Shown here one piece after another: positions 34,696-43,881 of a stretch of DNA of 64,000 nucleotides (positions are counted from its first letter, which is position 1; each line of letters starts with the position of its first letter). The notes under the pieces are model-generated. The model made no database searches, was not told the DNA's origin, and worked only from the letters and a program-made list of their open reading frames with translations. The translations under genes were made by a program, and so were the position numbers. The stretch comes from Gallionellales bacterium GWA2_54_124 (GTDB lineage: Bacteria; Pseudomonadota; Gammaproteobacteria; Burkholderiales; Gallionellaceae): contig MGWO01000004.1 in the NCBI GenBank assembly GCA_001801025.1, positions 124,001 through 188,000 of the forward strand. The letters are read 5' to 3'.

Positions 34696-35295
34696 TTACC
34701 ACCTATTATCTTGACTGGTTTCCAACAACGGGCGCAGCTTCTCAGCAACCGCTTCACGTGCCCTGAAAATTCTAGATCGCACCGTGCCGACAGGGCAGTT
34801 CATCACGCTGGCAATTTCTTCGTAGCTCAAGCCCTCGATTTCTCTTAAGGTGAGCGCACTGCGCAGATCTTCCGGCAACTGTTGCAACGCTGCTTGCACG
34901 ACACTGACAACCTGTTTGCTCATGAGTTCATTTTCAGGCGTACTTATTTCATGCAACAGTCCTGCATCCTCAAACGATTCGGCTTCTTCAGCATCAAAAG
35001 GCGTACTGGTGGGTGCGCGGCGCTTATTCGCCAACAGATAGTTTTTTGCCGTGTTGATGCCGATGCGATACAGCCAGGTATAAAACGCACTGTCGCCGCG
35101 AAAGCCGGGCAAGGCACGATAGGCCTTGATAAAAGCCTCCTGCGTGACGTCCTCCGCCTCGCCGGTATCGCGCACAAAGCGTGAAATGAGGCGCCCCAGC
35201 TTACGCTGATATTTTGCAACCAACAGATCGAAGGCGTGCTTATCCCCGCGCTGCACGCGCTCGACCAACTGCTGATCAACTTCCCGATCACCCAT
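34696..35295 (-). CDS. rpoE: RNA polymerase sigma-E factor (AlgU/RpoE)
   Basis: This ECF sigma factor controls the envelope stress response. The protein has region 2 (FDLLVAKYQRKLGRLISRFV ... DVTQEAFIKAYRALPGFRG) and region 4 (ALTLREIEGLSYEEIASVM ... GTVRSRIFRAREAV). The start MGDREVDQQLV at 35295 matches family members. The frame is open to 35334, but that extension is not conserved in style. It leads the rseA-rseB-rseC-mucD operon and diverges from nadB, as in Pseudomonas and many betaproteobacteria. Confidence 0.95.
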   Translation of the reverse strand: MGDREVDQQLVERVQRGDKHAFDLLVAKYQRKLGRLISRFVRDTGEAEDVTQEAFIKAYRALPGFRGDSAFYTWLYRIGINTAKNYLLANKRRAPTSTPFDAEEAESFEDAGLLHEISTPENELMSKQVVSVVQAALQQLPEDLRSALTLREIEGLSYEEIASVMNCPVGTVRSRIFRAREAVAEKLRPLLETSQDNRW

Positions 35296-35341
35296 CCCTG
35301 ACAATTCCGATTGAAATAGCACAAAACATGCCACAGCGCAC

Positions 35342-35370
35342 AGTATAACCGCTCAGAGCACACTCGTCAG
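35342..35370 (-). promoter_or_regulatory. rpoE: Possible sigma-70-type promoter of rpoE
   Basis: Reading the minus strand, CTGACG (35365-35370) and TATACT (35342-35347) are separated by 17 bases, 47 bases upstream of the rpoE start. A separate sigma-E self-promoter (GGAACTT-like) was not found in this short gap. Confidence 0.5.
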
Positions 35371-35423
35371 CCTGCCGCACAATCACAGGAATTCTGCCGG
35401 CAAAAATAAATCATATTCTTTCT

Positions 35424-37046
35424 ATGCGACAGTTTGCTATAGTTCGTCAATTGAAATGGACGAGAACCCAATTGCTTCAATTTGACACTCTGATTATCGG
35501 CAGCGGCCTCGCAGGACTGACTCTGGCACTCAAACTTGCCGACGGGCAAAAGATCGGCCTGATTACCAAAAAAGCATTGCTCGACGGCGCGAGCGGCTGG
35601 GCGCAAGGCGGAATTGCCGCCGTTTTATCAGGAGAAGACACTCAGGAAGCGCACACTCAGGACACCTTGCTGGCAGGCGCCGGCCTGTGCGACGAAGCCG
35701 CGACCCGTTACGTCGTCGAACATGGCAAGCGCTCAATCGAATGGCTGATACAGCAGGGCGTGCCTTTTACCCGCGACAACACAAGCGATACGGGCTATCA
35801 CCTGACGCGTGAAGGCGGACACGACCGGCGGCGCATCTTCCATGCCGCCGATGCAACCGGTCATGCCGTACAAAAAACGCTGATCGAAAAAATCCTCGAA
35901 CACCCCAATATCACCGTACTCGAAGCGTATATGTCGGTGGATCTCATCACCGGAAAAAAGCTGGGTTTAACAGATAACCGCTGCTACGGCGCCTATGCGC
36001 TGAACACAGCGACTGACGAAGTCGTCACCATCAGCGCCCAAAACACCATACTGGCCACCGGTGGCAGCGGCAAGGTATATCTGTACACCACAAACCCGGA
36101 CACGGCGACTGGCGACGGCATCGCCATGGCGTGGCGCGCCGGTTGCCGCATTGCCAACATGGAGTTTATCCAGTTTCATCCCACCTGTTTGTATCATCCG
36201 CACGCCAAATCATTCCTGATCAGCGAGGCGGTACGCGGCGAAGGCGGCATCCTCAAGCTGCCCGATGGCACCCGCTTCATGCCCAAACACGACACGCGCG
36301 CCGAACTTGCACCGCGCGACATCGTAGCGCGTGCGATAGACCACGAAATGAAAAAAGGCGGCTTCGATTGCGTCTATCTGGATATTTCGCATCAATCGGT
36401 CGAGTTTTTACAGGAACACTTCCCCAATATCTTTGCCCGCTGCCTGAAACTGGGCATAAACATCAGTCAGGAGCCGATTCCCGTCGTGCCCGCAGCACAT
36501 TACACCTGCGGCGGCATCGTGACCGACCTCTGCGCGCGCACCGATGTCAGAAATCTGTATGCGATCGGCGAAACGGCTTACAGCGGACTGCACGGCGCAA
36601 ACCGGCTGGCGAGCAACTCGCTGCTCGAATGTCTGGTGTTTGCCGATGCCGCAGCACAGGATATTTTAAGCCGCCCGAAACAGTCGGCACCGTTGCTACC
36701 CGAATGGGATGACAGTCAGGTGAGGGATGCGGACGAACATATCGTGATCTCGCACAACTGGGCAGAACTGCGCCACTTCATGTGGGACTATGTCGGCATC
36801 GTACGCACCAATAAACGCCTGCAGCGCGCGCAGCATCGCGTCCAGTTGCTGCAAAAAGAGATCGATGAGTACTATGCAAACTTTCACATCAGCGCCGATT
36901 TGCTGGAGCTGCGCAATCTGGTCACCAATGCCGACCTAATCGTCCAGAGCGCACTGTCTCGTCACGAGAGCCGCGGACTGCATTACAGCCGGGATTACCC
37001 TGAAACGCTAGAGCTCCCGAGCCCTACCATCCTGACTCCCCACTAA
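35424..37046 (+). CDS. nadB: L-aspartate oxidase
   Basis: NadB oxidises L-aspartate to iminoaspartate with FAD, the first step of NAD synthesis. The protein (540 residues from this start) has the FAD-binding FDTLIIGSGLAGLTLALKL, the GASGWAQGGIAAV flavin loop, HHTREGGHDRRR-like TREGGHDRRRIFHAAD and the C-terminal GETAYSGLHGANRLASNSLLECLVF. The start is uncertain. 35424 is the only ATG, but an extended -10 box (TG at 35435-35436 and TATAGT at 35438-35443) lies inside this extension. Initiation at TTG 35472 (LLQFDTL) would then fit better. Confidence 0.95.
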   Translation: MRQFAIVRQLKWTRTQLLQFDTLIIGSGLAGLTLALKLADGQKIGLITKKALLDGASGWAQGGIAAVLSGEDTQEAHTQDTLLAGAGLCDEAATRYVVEHGKRSIEWLIQQGVPFTRDNTSDTGYHLTREGGHDRRRIFHAADATGHAVQKTLIEKILEHPNITVLEAYMSVDLITGKKLGLTDNRCYGAYALNTATDEVVTISAQNTILATGGSGKVYLYTTNPDTATGDGIAMAWRAGCRIANMEFIQFHPTCLYHPHAKSFLISEAVRGEGGILKLPDGTRFMPKHDTRAELAPRDIVARAIDHEMKKGGFDCVYLDISHQSVEFLQEHFPNIFARCLKLGINISQEPIPVVPAAHYTCGGIVTDLCARTDVRNLYAIGETAYSGLHGANRLASNSLLECLVFADAAAQDILSRPKQSAPLLPEWDDSQVRDADEHIVISHNWAELRHFMWDYVGIVRTNKRLQRAQHRVQLLQKEIDEYYANFHISADLLELRNLVTNADLIVQSALSRHESRGLHYSRDYPETLELPSPTILTPH

Positions 37047-37450
37047 CGGTCCAGCCTCAGGCGCACGCGCAGATCACGGAAATCGTCAGCATTCATTGCA
37101 TCAGCAAAGATCACCTGACAAACCGGCAATCTGCGCCCGGCCTGCCTCACGCACAACACGACACACAAGGGCATCACAAGCGTAGAAGCACACAGCTCAC
37201 CTGCTACGGCATCGCCTGAAGAATCGCTCACAAGAAGCTGTGTTTTATCCAGTGTAAAACTGCGTTGCGTGGTACGCTGCTGCAACAAAAAATTGGCCGT
37301 TACCGCAAGGGTCAGCCCGGCACACGCCCAAAGAGGGAGAGAGGTCAGAATAATCGACACGACGGCCAGCGCATGAATCGCTGTCAAAAGCAGGAAGTAG
37401 GTTCGGGACGGTTTAAGGGAAAACGACTTGAGCACAGGCGCCCGGAGCAC
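37043..37450 (-). CDS. YgfX-like small membrane protein
   Basis: This 135-residue protein has two adjacent N-terminal membrane helices (about 18-37 and 38-55), a basic start (LKPSRTYFLLLTAIHALAVV) and a C-terminal cytoplasmic beta-rich domain. This is the layout of the YgfX family (called the CptA toxin in E. coli, where it pairs with SdhE/YgfY). The position next to nadB and near rpoE matches the Pseudomonas sdhE-ygfX-nadB-algU order, but no sdhE partner gene is present here. Start is a GTG that overlaps the kinase stop (TAGTG). Its end overlaps the nadB stop on the other strand. The family call is moderate. Confidence 0.65.
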   Translation of the reverse strand: MLRAPVLKSFSLKPSRTYFLLLTAIHALAVVSIILTSLPLWACAGLTLAVTANFLLQQRTTQRSFTLDKTQLLVSDSSGDAVAGELCASTLVMPLCVVLCVRQAGRRLPVCQVIFADAMNADDFRDLRVRLRLDR

Positions 37451-38625
37451 TACCGTTGGGTATAAATCAGCACAAGCAACACCAGCACAATCAGCAGCAT
37501 GACCAGCAGCTTAAAACTGCCACCACCGTCGGGTGCTGCCGGACGCGCCTGAATCGTTGGACGCGCTTTATTCAAGGGCGAAACAGGCGCTCTCATCCTC
37601 AGCGTTTTAGACAACTCGTCCATATCCTCGGATGTCGTAGTCAACGCGGCCAGCCGCATGGTCGCTTCATTCGAATCAAATGCCCGTGACAATCCCAGTG
37701 TGGCGACAGCAGGCTCCAACTGCTCGGTATCCTGACGCAGCTCATTGACCACGATGCCGGCGAGTTTTTTGCCCTGCGGTATCTCGACAGGCTGCTCAGA
37801 GCGCGGCAAGGTATCGCGACAGGCACGCAAATCCGTCGCAAAATCCTTCGCATTCTGGTAGCGGTCATCGAGTTCTTTAGCTAACGCTTTCGCCACGATG
37901 AAATTCAGCATATCCGGCACACGCGGATTGAGTTTTCCGGGGGCCACGGGCACCGTATTGAGGGTCTGAAACATGATGGCGTTCACGTTATCCCCCATAA
38001 AGGGCGACTCACCGGTGAGCATCTCGTACAACATCACGCCCAGGGAAAAAATATCGGAACGCTGATCGAGGGTTTTACCCAAAACCTGCTCAGGCGACAT
38101 GTATTTTGGCGAGCCCAGCACCATACCCGTCTGAGTACGGACGGCGGAGGACGCCATACGCGCAATGCCGAAATCGGTGATTTTCACATGTCCGTCGCGT
38201 ATCACCATGATGTTGGAAGGTTTAATATCACGATGCACAATTTCGTGCTCGTGAGCATAAGCCAAACCTGCGGCAACTTGCGCGACGATATCCAGCACCT
38301 GATCTACCGGCAGCATGCCGTTGTCGCGCATAAGATCGCGCAACTCGCAACCTTCGAGGAACTCCATGGCGATATAGGCGATATCACCGCTTTTGCCCAC
38401 ATCGTAAATGGTGACGATATTCGGATGATTCAGACGACCTGCGGCACGCGCCTCCTGATAGAAACGCCCCTCGTACTCATCCTTTTCTTCCTGAGCAAGC
38501 CCGAGATTGATCGTCTTGATCGCGACAATGCGGTCAATCAGAGGGTCGCGCGCCCGGTAAACGACGCCCATCGCACCCTGCCCCAGCTCTGAGATCACTT
38601 CATAGCGTCCCAAATGGCGTGTCAT
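37450..38625 (-). CDS. Membrane-anchored Ser/Thr protein kinase
   Basis: This Hanks-type kinase has 391 residues: glycine loop ELGQGAMGVVYRA, catalytic Lys in VAIKTINL, the HRDIKPSNIMV catalytic loop, DFGIARMAS, and GSPKYMSPEQV of the activation segment, all within about residues 7-270. A linker follows, then a single C-terminal membrane helix (LLVMLLIVLVLLVLIYTQR) that ends the protein, so there is no extracellular sensor domain. The ATG at 38625 has AGGTGG five bases upstream; a GTG at 38634 lies before that site. It sits 46 bases after a nucleotide cyclase gene on the same strand, suggesting a signalling pair. Confidence 0.93.
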   Translation of the reverse strand: MTRHLGRYEVISELGQGAMGVVYRARDPLIDRIVAIKTINLGLAQEEKDEYEGRFYQEARAAGRLNHPNIVTIYDVGKSGDIAYIAMEFLEGCELRDLMRDNGMLPVDQVLDIVAQVAAGLAYAHEHEIVHRDIKPSNIMVIRDGHVKITDFGIARMASSAVRTQTGMVLGSPKYMSPEQVLGKTLDQRSDIFSLGVMLYEMLTGESPFMGDNVNAIMFQTLNTVPVAPGKLNPRVPDMLNFIVAKALAKELDDRYQNAKDFATDLRACRDTLPRSEQPVEIPQGKKLAGIVVNELRQDTEQLEPAVATLGLSRAFDSNEATMRLAALTTTSEDMDELSKTLRMRAPVSPLNKARPTIQARPAAPDGGGSFKLLVMLLIVLVLLVLIYTQR

Positions 38626-38671
38626 CTCAGCCACCTAGAAGTCGCGATTTTATTTATCCGGCTAAGCATTG

Positions 38672-39994
38672 CTAATTACATACCTTAGGCTTAAAACTGT
38701 GAGTCTTACCCGGCTCAATAGTGACTTCCTCACTGTAAATACCGAAGCTCGTATGTGTCAGAATAATTTTATGCTTGCCGGGTTTGACCGTAACCGACAA
38801 ACGGCCCGAAGAAATTTTTCCCTTGTTAGCGCTGTCCACAAAGAGCTGGACATCATCCTTATCTTTGCACATAACGGAAATCGTAGACTCCACAACCGAA
38901 TCGGGCTTTCCGTCAACAGCTTCGTCGCCGCCCTTCTTAGCCTGCACGCGCTCAGCGCTCCGCTCTACGGCAATCTGCTTTTTAACGGCAGCCAGATCAA
39001 GCTTTTGTTTTTCCAGCGCTTTAGAACTGGATTTGTCGCCCGATGCAAGCTTAACTTCGTGCGTTCTGGGCGATGCGGCTGCGACAGCGGATTTAGCAAC
39101 AGCGCCTTTATCCATCAACGGCGTCGCGGCAACCACCCCTGAGGCTTTTGCCGGCTCAGGCTGAACAGCAACAACCGCGCTCTCAGACGGCATGATTTCG
39201 ACCACAGAGGGAGGGGGCGCTTCCTTTTTATCGGGTATGAGCACGAACATCCCGACAAGCAGCAGCAACGGCACAGCGACCAAACCGATATAAATCCGAC
39301 GTTGCCGGGCATCCGGCTGTTTTATTTTTTCACTCAAGACCATCGGTTTAATCGCGACCGTACGCCCTATCGCACGAACCTTGCCCAGCAACGCGCCAAC
39401 GCGACTGCTGCCAGCGGGAGGAGTGAAATGCTCCGCCTTGCCGGTCTGATCGCCCGGATAGCCGATGGCATAAATCTCATGCTCACGCACATGTTTGTCG
39501 GTACGCGACCCCTGATAATGGAACATCCCGGTGTATTGATCGGAAAGTCTGGATACGGCATCGAAATACGAACGGGTCACCAGAATTTGACTGGGATCTG
39601 CAAAAGCCATTACGCGTTGCGCGACGTTGATGCCATCGCCGACGATATTGGGCTGACCATTGATATCCCGCACCAGACGGACCGGACCTAAGTTGATGCC
39701 GATACGCACCAGCAAAGGAGGATCGGTCGCAGGATCTTCGGCGAGCAAACTGGCGCGCAGACGCAGCGCAGCGGTCAAAGCAGACTCGACATCGCCTAAA
39801 AAATTCACTGCGGCCCCATCACCCGTATCAAGAATGATGCGATCATTGACGGGAACGTCATGTATCGCCTCTGAAAGATAGGTATTGAACCTGTCCTTCA
39901 GAGAAATTTGCCCGGATACCGCCTTTTTTGAATATTCAACGATATCCAAAAACAGCACGCTGCAAATGATGGTTTTATTGCTGCGATCTTCCAT
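38672..39994 (-). CDS. Class III nucleotidyl cyclase-like protein with C-terminal PEGA-like domain
   Basis: The 440-residue protein has an N-terminal cyclase homology domain (about 8-185), with the first metal Asp in VLFLDIVEYS (D17), the second in DTGDGAAVNF (D59) and the transition-state Asn/Arg in GDGINVAQRVMAFA. The Lys that fixes adenine in true adenylate cyclases (K-T-x-G-D) is a Leu here (ILDTGD), so substrate and activity are open. A membrane helix (about 235-252, IGLVAVPLLLLVGMFVLI) is followed by an Ala/Lys/Glu-rich linker and a PEGA-like beta domain (LSVTVKPGKHKIILTH ... VTIEPGKTHSF). It is placed before the Ser/Thr kinase gene in the same transcript direction. Confidence 0.85.
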   Translation of the reverse strand: MEDRSNKTIICSVLFLDIVEYSKKAVSGQISLKDRFNTYLSEAIHDVPVNDRIILDTGDGAAVNFLGDVESALTAALRLRASLLAEDPATDPPLLVRIGINLGPVRLVRDINGQPNIVGDGINVAQRVMAFADPSQILVTRSYFDAVSRLSDQYTGMFHYQGSRTDKHVREHEIYAIGYPGDQTGKAEHFTPPAGSSRVGALLGKVRAIGRTVAIKPMVLSEKIKQPDARQRRIYIGLVAVPLLLLVGMFVLIPDKKEAPPPSVVEIMPSESAVVAVQPEPAKASGVVAATPLMDKGAVAKSAVAAASPRTHEVKLASGDKSSSKALEKQKLDLAAVKKQIAVERSAERVQAKKGGDEAVDGKPDSVVESTISVMCKDKDDVQLFVDSANKGKISSGRLSVTVKPGKHKIILTHTSFGIYSEEVTIEPGKTHSFKPKVCN

Positions 39995-40043
39995 TCAGCT
40001 TTTATTCACTAATAGTAACTGGGTTAATTCGTTAACCGGACGT

Positions 40044-40952
40044 TCAACGCTTAACACCACGACTCCCGCTGCTACGGCTACCGCTACGACGATTTCCGCC
40101 ACCGGGATTACGGGTTCGCCCCGGCACAGACGGCTTAGGCGCGACAAATTTAGGGGCGGGCGGCTCGACTTCATCGGTGCTAATGCCGACCCAATCGAGC
40201 ACTTGCGCGATTTCTCCCTCGCCCAGTTCAGCGCTCATCCCGCGCTTTAACCGCGGCGGCAGGTTGATTATACCGAAGCGCACCCGCATCAGTCGACTCA
40301 CCGGCAAGCCCAGTGCATCAAAAGTACGCCGCACGATACGATTGCGCCCTTCTTTCAACATCACCTTGTACCAGTGATTGAAGCCTTCGCCACCGTTATC
40401 CTCCAGTTTATCAAAGGTCACCGGCCCGTCTTCGAGCATCACGCCTTCTTTGAGCACTTGAGTGACCTGTTCCTCGGTCATGGTGCCCTGCACGCGCACG
40501 GCATATTCGCGCTCGACTTCAAACCGGGGGTGCATCAGACGGTTAGCCAGTTCACCGGAAGTCGTAAAAATCAGCAGCCCGCTGGTATTAAAATCCAGCC
40601 GCCCGATGGCGATCCATTTCTGACCGCGCAATTTAGGCAATTTATCGAACACGCTCGCGCGCTTTTCCGGATCATCTCGGCTGACAATTTCGCCTTCCGG
40701 CTTGTGGTATAGCAACACGCGCGCAGTGTGGTCGCGCTCACCGACGCGTATCGTGCGGCGTTCGGTTTTCACCAGATCGCCCGGCACAACGCGCATACCC
40801 AGCGTTGCAGGCTCACCGTTCACGCTCACGCGTCCCGTGGCAATCCACTCTTCCATGTTACGGCGCGAACCGAATCCTGCCTGAGCTAATACCTTCTGCA
40901 ACTTCTCGCCGGCTTCCGGCTGGTATTCCGCTTCAATTTCCTGTTCTATCAT
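40044..40952 (-). CDS. rluB: 23S rRNA pseudouridine synthase, RsuA/RluB family
   Basis: The enzyme makes a pseudouridine in 23S rRNA (U2605 in E. coli for RluB). The 302-residue protein has an N-terminal S4 domain ([22 protein letters not shown]) and the RsuA-family catalytic block [17 protein letters not shown] with the catalytic Asp. A Gly/Arg/Ser-rich basic tail ([18 protein letters not shown]) at the C-terminus probably contacts RNA. It overlaps the recR end by four bases. RluB is preferred to RluE/RsuA because of the basic tail; the exact target is inferred. Confidence 0.9.
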   Translation of the reverse strand: MIEQEIEAEYQPEAGEKLQKVLAQAGFGSRRNMEEWIATGRVSVNGEPATLGMRVVPGDLVKTERRTIRVGERDHTARVLLYHKPEGEIVSRDDPEKRASVFDKLPKLRGQKWIAIGRLDFNTSGLLIFTTSGELANRLMHPRFEVEREYAVRVQGTMTEEQVTQVLKEGVMLEDGPVTFDKLEDNGGEGFNHWYKVMLKEGRNRIVRRTFDALGLPVSRLMRVRFGIINLPPRLKRGMSAELGEGEIAQVLDWVGISTDEVEPPAPKFVAPKPSVPGRTRNPGGGNRRSGSRSSGSRGVKR

Positions 40953-41539
40953 AACTCACGTCTTTCTAGCACGGCTTGCGCCAATGTCCCACTATCTACC
41001 TGCTCCAGCTCGCCGCCAACCGGCAAACCACGCGCAATACGCGACACTTTAACACCTAAGGACTGCAAAAGGGTTGCCAAATAATGCGCAGTCGCATCGC
41101 CCTCTACCGTAAAATTGGTCGCCAGGATCACTTCGCAAGGGTGTTGCTGCACACGCCTGACCAGATTATCCAGTTGCAATTCCTTCGCGCCGATGCCGTC
41201 GAGGGGGGATAACCGTCCCATCAGCACGTAATACATCCCGCGAAAACACTGCGTCTGCTCTATCATCAGCTGGTCAGCTGGCATCTCCACAACGCACAAC
41301 AAATTCTCGTCGCGGGCAGCGGAGGCACACAAACCGCACACCGGCTGCTCGGAGAAATTATTGCAGCGAGAACAATGCTGGACATTTTCCGCGGCCCTTT
41401 CAAGCGCCTCGGCCAAATGCAATGCCCCTTTGCGATCGCGCTGCAGCAAATGATAGGCCATGCGCTGAGCCGATTTTGGACCTACGCCCGGCAGACAGCG
41501 CAACGCGGAAATCAACTCATCGAGATGCGAGAGCGCCAT
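40949..41539 (-). CDS. recR: Recombination mediator protein RecR
   Basis: RecR works with RecO to load RecA at gaps. The 196-residue protein has the helix-hairpin-helix [20 protein letters not shown], a zinc finger ([16 protein letters not shown]) and a Toprim domain ([18 protein letters not shown] onward). It is co-directional and overlapping with ybaB and rluB, in the classic dnaX-ybaB-recR cluster. Confidence 0.97.
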   Translation of the reverse strand: MALSHLDELISALRCLPGVGPKSAQRMAYHLLQRDRKGALHLAEALERAAENVQHCSRCNNFSEQPVCGLCASAARDENLLCVVEMPADQLMIEQTQCFRGMYYVLMGRLSPLDGIGAKELQLDNLVRRVQQHPCEVILATNFTVEGDATAHYLATLLQSLGVKVSRIARGLPVGGELEQVDSGTLAQAVLERREL

Positions 41540-41862
41540 TAAAAGGGCAGCTTCATCCCGGGCGGCAAGCCCATGCCTGCACCAAAACCACTCATGCGCT
41601 GCTCTGTCGTCGCGGCGACTTGTTTAACCGCATCGTTAAGCGCCAATACGATCAGATCTTCGAGCATTTCCTTATCCGCCAGCACGCTGTCATCGAGCGC
41701 TACGCGGCGCACTTCATGTGCACAGCTCATGGTGACTTTGACCAGCCCTGAGGCTGCCTGCCCGACAACCTCGATGGTCGCCAATTCGGCCTGCGCCTGC
41801 TGCATATTTTTCTGCATTTGCTGCGCCTGTTTCATCAAGCCGCCCAATCCGCCCTTCATCAT
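41539..41862 (-). CDS. ybaB: Nucleoid-associated protein YbaB/EbfC
   Basis: This small DNA-binding protein forms a homodimer. It has 107 residues. The N-terminal helix [18 protein letters not shown], the central [12 protein letters not shown] and the C-terminal [16 protein letters not shown] are typical. It lies 9 bases after dnaX, and its stop overlaps the recR start. Confidence 0.95.
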   Translation of the reverse strand: MMKGGLGGLMKQAQQMQKNMQQAQAELATIEVVGQAASGLVKVTMSCAHEVRRVALDDSVLADKEMLEDLIVLALNDAVKQVAATTEQRMSGFGAGMGLPPGMKLPF

Positions 41863-41871
41863 ACGAAACTC

Positions 41872-43554
41872 CTATTGATTAACATATTTGATTGATTCGG
41901 GCACCACCGTGGCACCCAGCTCAGTGACCGCACCTAAAACGAAGGCATCCGAGGCGACCGAGTCGAGCGCCTGCTGCTGCCTCGTCTCACGCGTTTGATG
42001 CTCGATCTTGGCAGGCGTCGCCGCTTCCACTTTTCCCAACACAACGGATAGTTTCAAAGGGCGCGCAAAATAATCGCTTAACGCCGTTTGCAAATTATCC
42101 GTCGCCATCTTGGTCTGCAGATGTTTATGCTCCTGCGCCAGCCGCAACACAACCTGCTGCTCGGACACCGAATCCAGCACGCAGTGCTTGGCCAACTGCT
42201 GCGCCATCGCCTGCACATTCAACCTGCCCAGCAAATAATTCCAGTCGGGCGGCGCATCATCCGCATACCGGACGGGTGCCGCAGTTGAAACGGGTACAAT
42301 CTGTTCCAACACAGGCACCGCGACAGCGGCCGGCACAACTGGCGCCGGGGGCGTTGCGACAGGCGCTGCAACATGAGCCGCACGAGACTGAACGGGTTGG
42401 GCTGCTTGAACCACCGGAGCGGTCTGAACGGCAGCTTGCGTAAAGCCTTTTACGGGTAACGCGACACGCGAAGGTGCAAACGCCAGCATGCGCAGCAGCG
42501 TCATGCTGAATCCGGCATATTCATCGGGCGCCAGTTCGATTTCGGCACGCCCGTGTATTGCAATTTGATAAAACAGCTGCACTTCTTCAGGTGTGAAACT
42601 CGCGGCAAGTTCAAGCACACGCACACGCTCCGGATCGTCCTCTGCAATCGCCTGCGGCACGGTCTGCGCCAGCGCAATACGGTGCAGCAAAGAGGCCAAT
42701 TCCTGCAAAGCGGCATCGAACGCGATGCTGCGAGTCGCCATCGATTCGGCAACGCCGAGCAAGTCTGCACCATTTTGCCGGTGCAGTGCATGCAGCAATT
42801 CGAAAAGATATCCCTGATCGATCGCACCCAGCATGCTGCGCATCGCGGACTCTTCGAGCTTACCGGAGGAAAAAGCGATCGCCTGATCAGTCAGACTCAG
42901 TGCATCGCGCATACTTCCCTGCGCTGCGCGTGCCACCAGATTCAGCGCGCCCAGTTCAAACTCAATGCGTTCCTCCGTCAGCACATGTTGCAGGTGAGCG
43001 ACGATCAGTGCGGGCGGCAACTGCTTCAAGTTGAACTGCAGGCAGCGCGACAACACGGTGACCGGGATTTTTTGCGGATCGGTGGTCGCCAGTATGAATT
43101 TCACATGCGCGGGTGGCTCTTCGAGCGTTTTCAACATCGCATTGAAGGCGGATTTCGACAGCATGTGCACTTCGTCGATGATATACACCTTGAAGCGCGC
43201 GGAGGTCGGCGCATACAACGCGCTCTCCAGCAACTCGCGCATGTTGTCGACCTGCGTATTGGACGCCGCATCAAGCTCAATCAGATCGACAAAGCGCCCG
43301 CTGTCGATTTCCGTACAGGCACTGCACACACCGCACGGCGTGGCGGTAATGCCGGTCAGACAATTGAGAGATTTGGCGAAAATACGGGCAATCGTGGTTT
43401 TCCCCACCCCGCGCGTACCCGTAAACAGATAGGCGTGATGCAGGCGATTTTGCGATAACGCGTTGCCCAGCGCCCTGACGACATGCTCCTGGCCTGCCAG
43501 TTGCGCGAAATTTTTAGGGCGCCATTTACGGGCGAGGACAGAGGTATCGGACAA
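41872..43554 (-). CDS. dnaX: DNA polymerase III subunit gamma/tau
   Basis: This is the clamp-loader ATPase subunit. The 560-residue protein has an AAA+ module with Walker A GTRGVGKTT, a four-Cys zinc-binding site (CLTGITATPCGVCSAC) and Walker B-like IIDEVHML. The sensor SRC motif follows (TVLSRCLQF), then domain III, then an Ala/Pro/Val-rich linker and tau-specific domains. No A-rich slippery heptamer of the kind that yields gamma in E. coli was noticed at the linker. It is followed by ybaB and recR and preceded by the SRP RNA gene. Confidence 0.97.
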   Translation of the reverse strand: MSDTSVLARKWRPKNFAQLAGQEHVVRALGNALSQNRLHHAYLFTGTRGVGKTTIARIFAKSLNCLTGITATPCGVCSACTEIDSGRFVDLIELDAASNTQVDNMRELLESALYAPTSARFKVYIIDEVHMLSKSAFNAMLKTLEEPPAHVKFILATTDPQKIPVTVLSRCLQFNLKQLPPALIVAHLQHVLTEERIEFELGALNLVARAAQGSMRDALSLTDQAIAFSSGKLEESAMRSMLGAIDQGYLFELLHALHRQNGADLLGVAESMATRSIAFDAALQELASLLHRIALAQTVPQAIAEDDPERVRVLELAASFTPEEVQLFYQIAIHGRAEIELAPDEYAGFSMTLLRMLAFAPSRVALPVKGFTQAAVQTAPVVQAAQPVQSRAAHVAAPVATPPAPVVPAAVAVPVLEQIVPVSTAAPVRYADDAPPDWNYLLGRLNVQAMAQQLAKHCVLDSVSEQQVVLRLAQEHKHLQTKMATDNLQTALSDYFARPLKLSVVLGKVEAATPAKIEHQTRETRQQQALDSVASDAFVLGAVTELGATVVPESIKYVNQ

Positions 43555-43749
43555 ATTATGCCACGTCAGAAAAGATTAACACCTGATTCAAACTGATGCG
43601 CGCATTTAATTCTAAACTGCCGCGCAACAACTGAAGACGACTGGCCTGCGCGAGGACTATCACACCCCGCATCACAAGCCAAAACACAGCCATGGAAAAA
43701 TTCTGCGTAAAAAACTTCTTCATCGCGCCCTCCCATGACCACACATAAG

Positions 43750-43848
43750 GAGGCGAGCCTTACCCCCGGCACTTGCAGTAATTAGCTGTGGCTGCTTCCT
43801 TCCGGACCTGACCAGATTCACTACCCTGCAATGCGGGGAGACCCGCCA
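43750..43848 (-). ncRNA. ffs: Signal recognition particle 4.5S RNA
   Basis: Reading the minus strand, the conserved SRP apical region GGTCAGGTCCGG followed by AAGGAAGCAGCCA (symmetric and asymmetric loops that bind Ffh) lies in the middle. The arms GGCGGGTCTCCCCGC and GCCGGGGGTAAGGCTCGCC pair to form the long hairpin. About 100 nucleotides is the normal size. The position just upstream of dnaX is the typical proteobacterial place. The 190 bases between it and dnaX hold no supportable gene. Confidence 0.95.
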
Positions 43849-43881
43849 ATTCGTTACCAAGCGGGCTTGCGCCGCACTTTA

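Noticed and set aside
41872-43554. A programmed frameshift site in dnaX
   Set aside because: No slippery A-rich heptamer with a following hairpin was found in the linker region, so a short gamma form is not supported.
43556-43744. A 62-codon frame between ffs and dnaX
   Set aside because: There is no ribosome-binding site or recognisable domain, and its start lies against the end of the SRP RNA gene.
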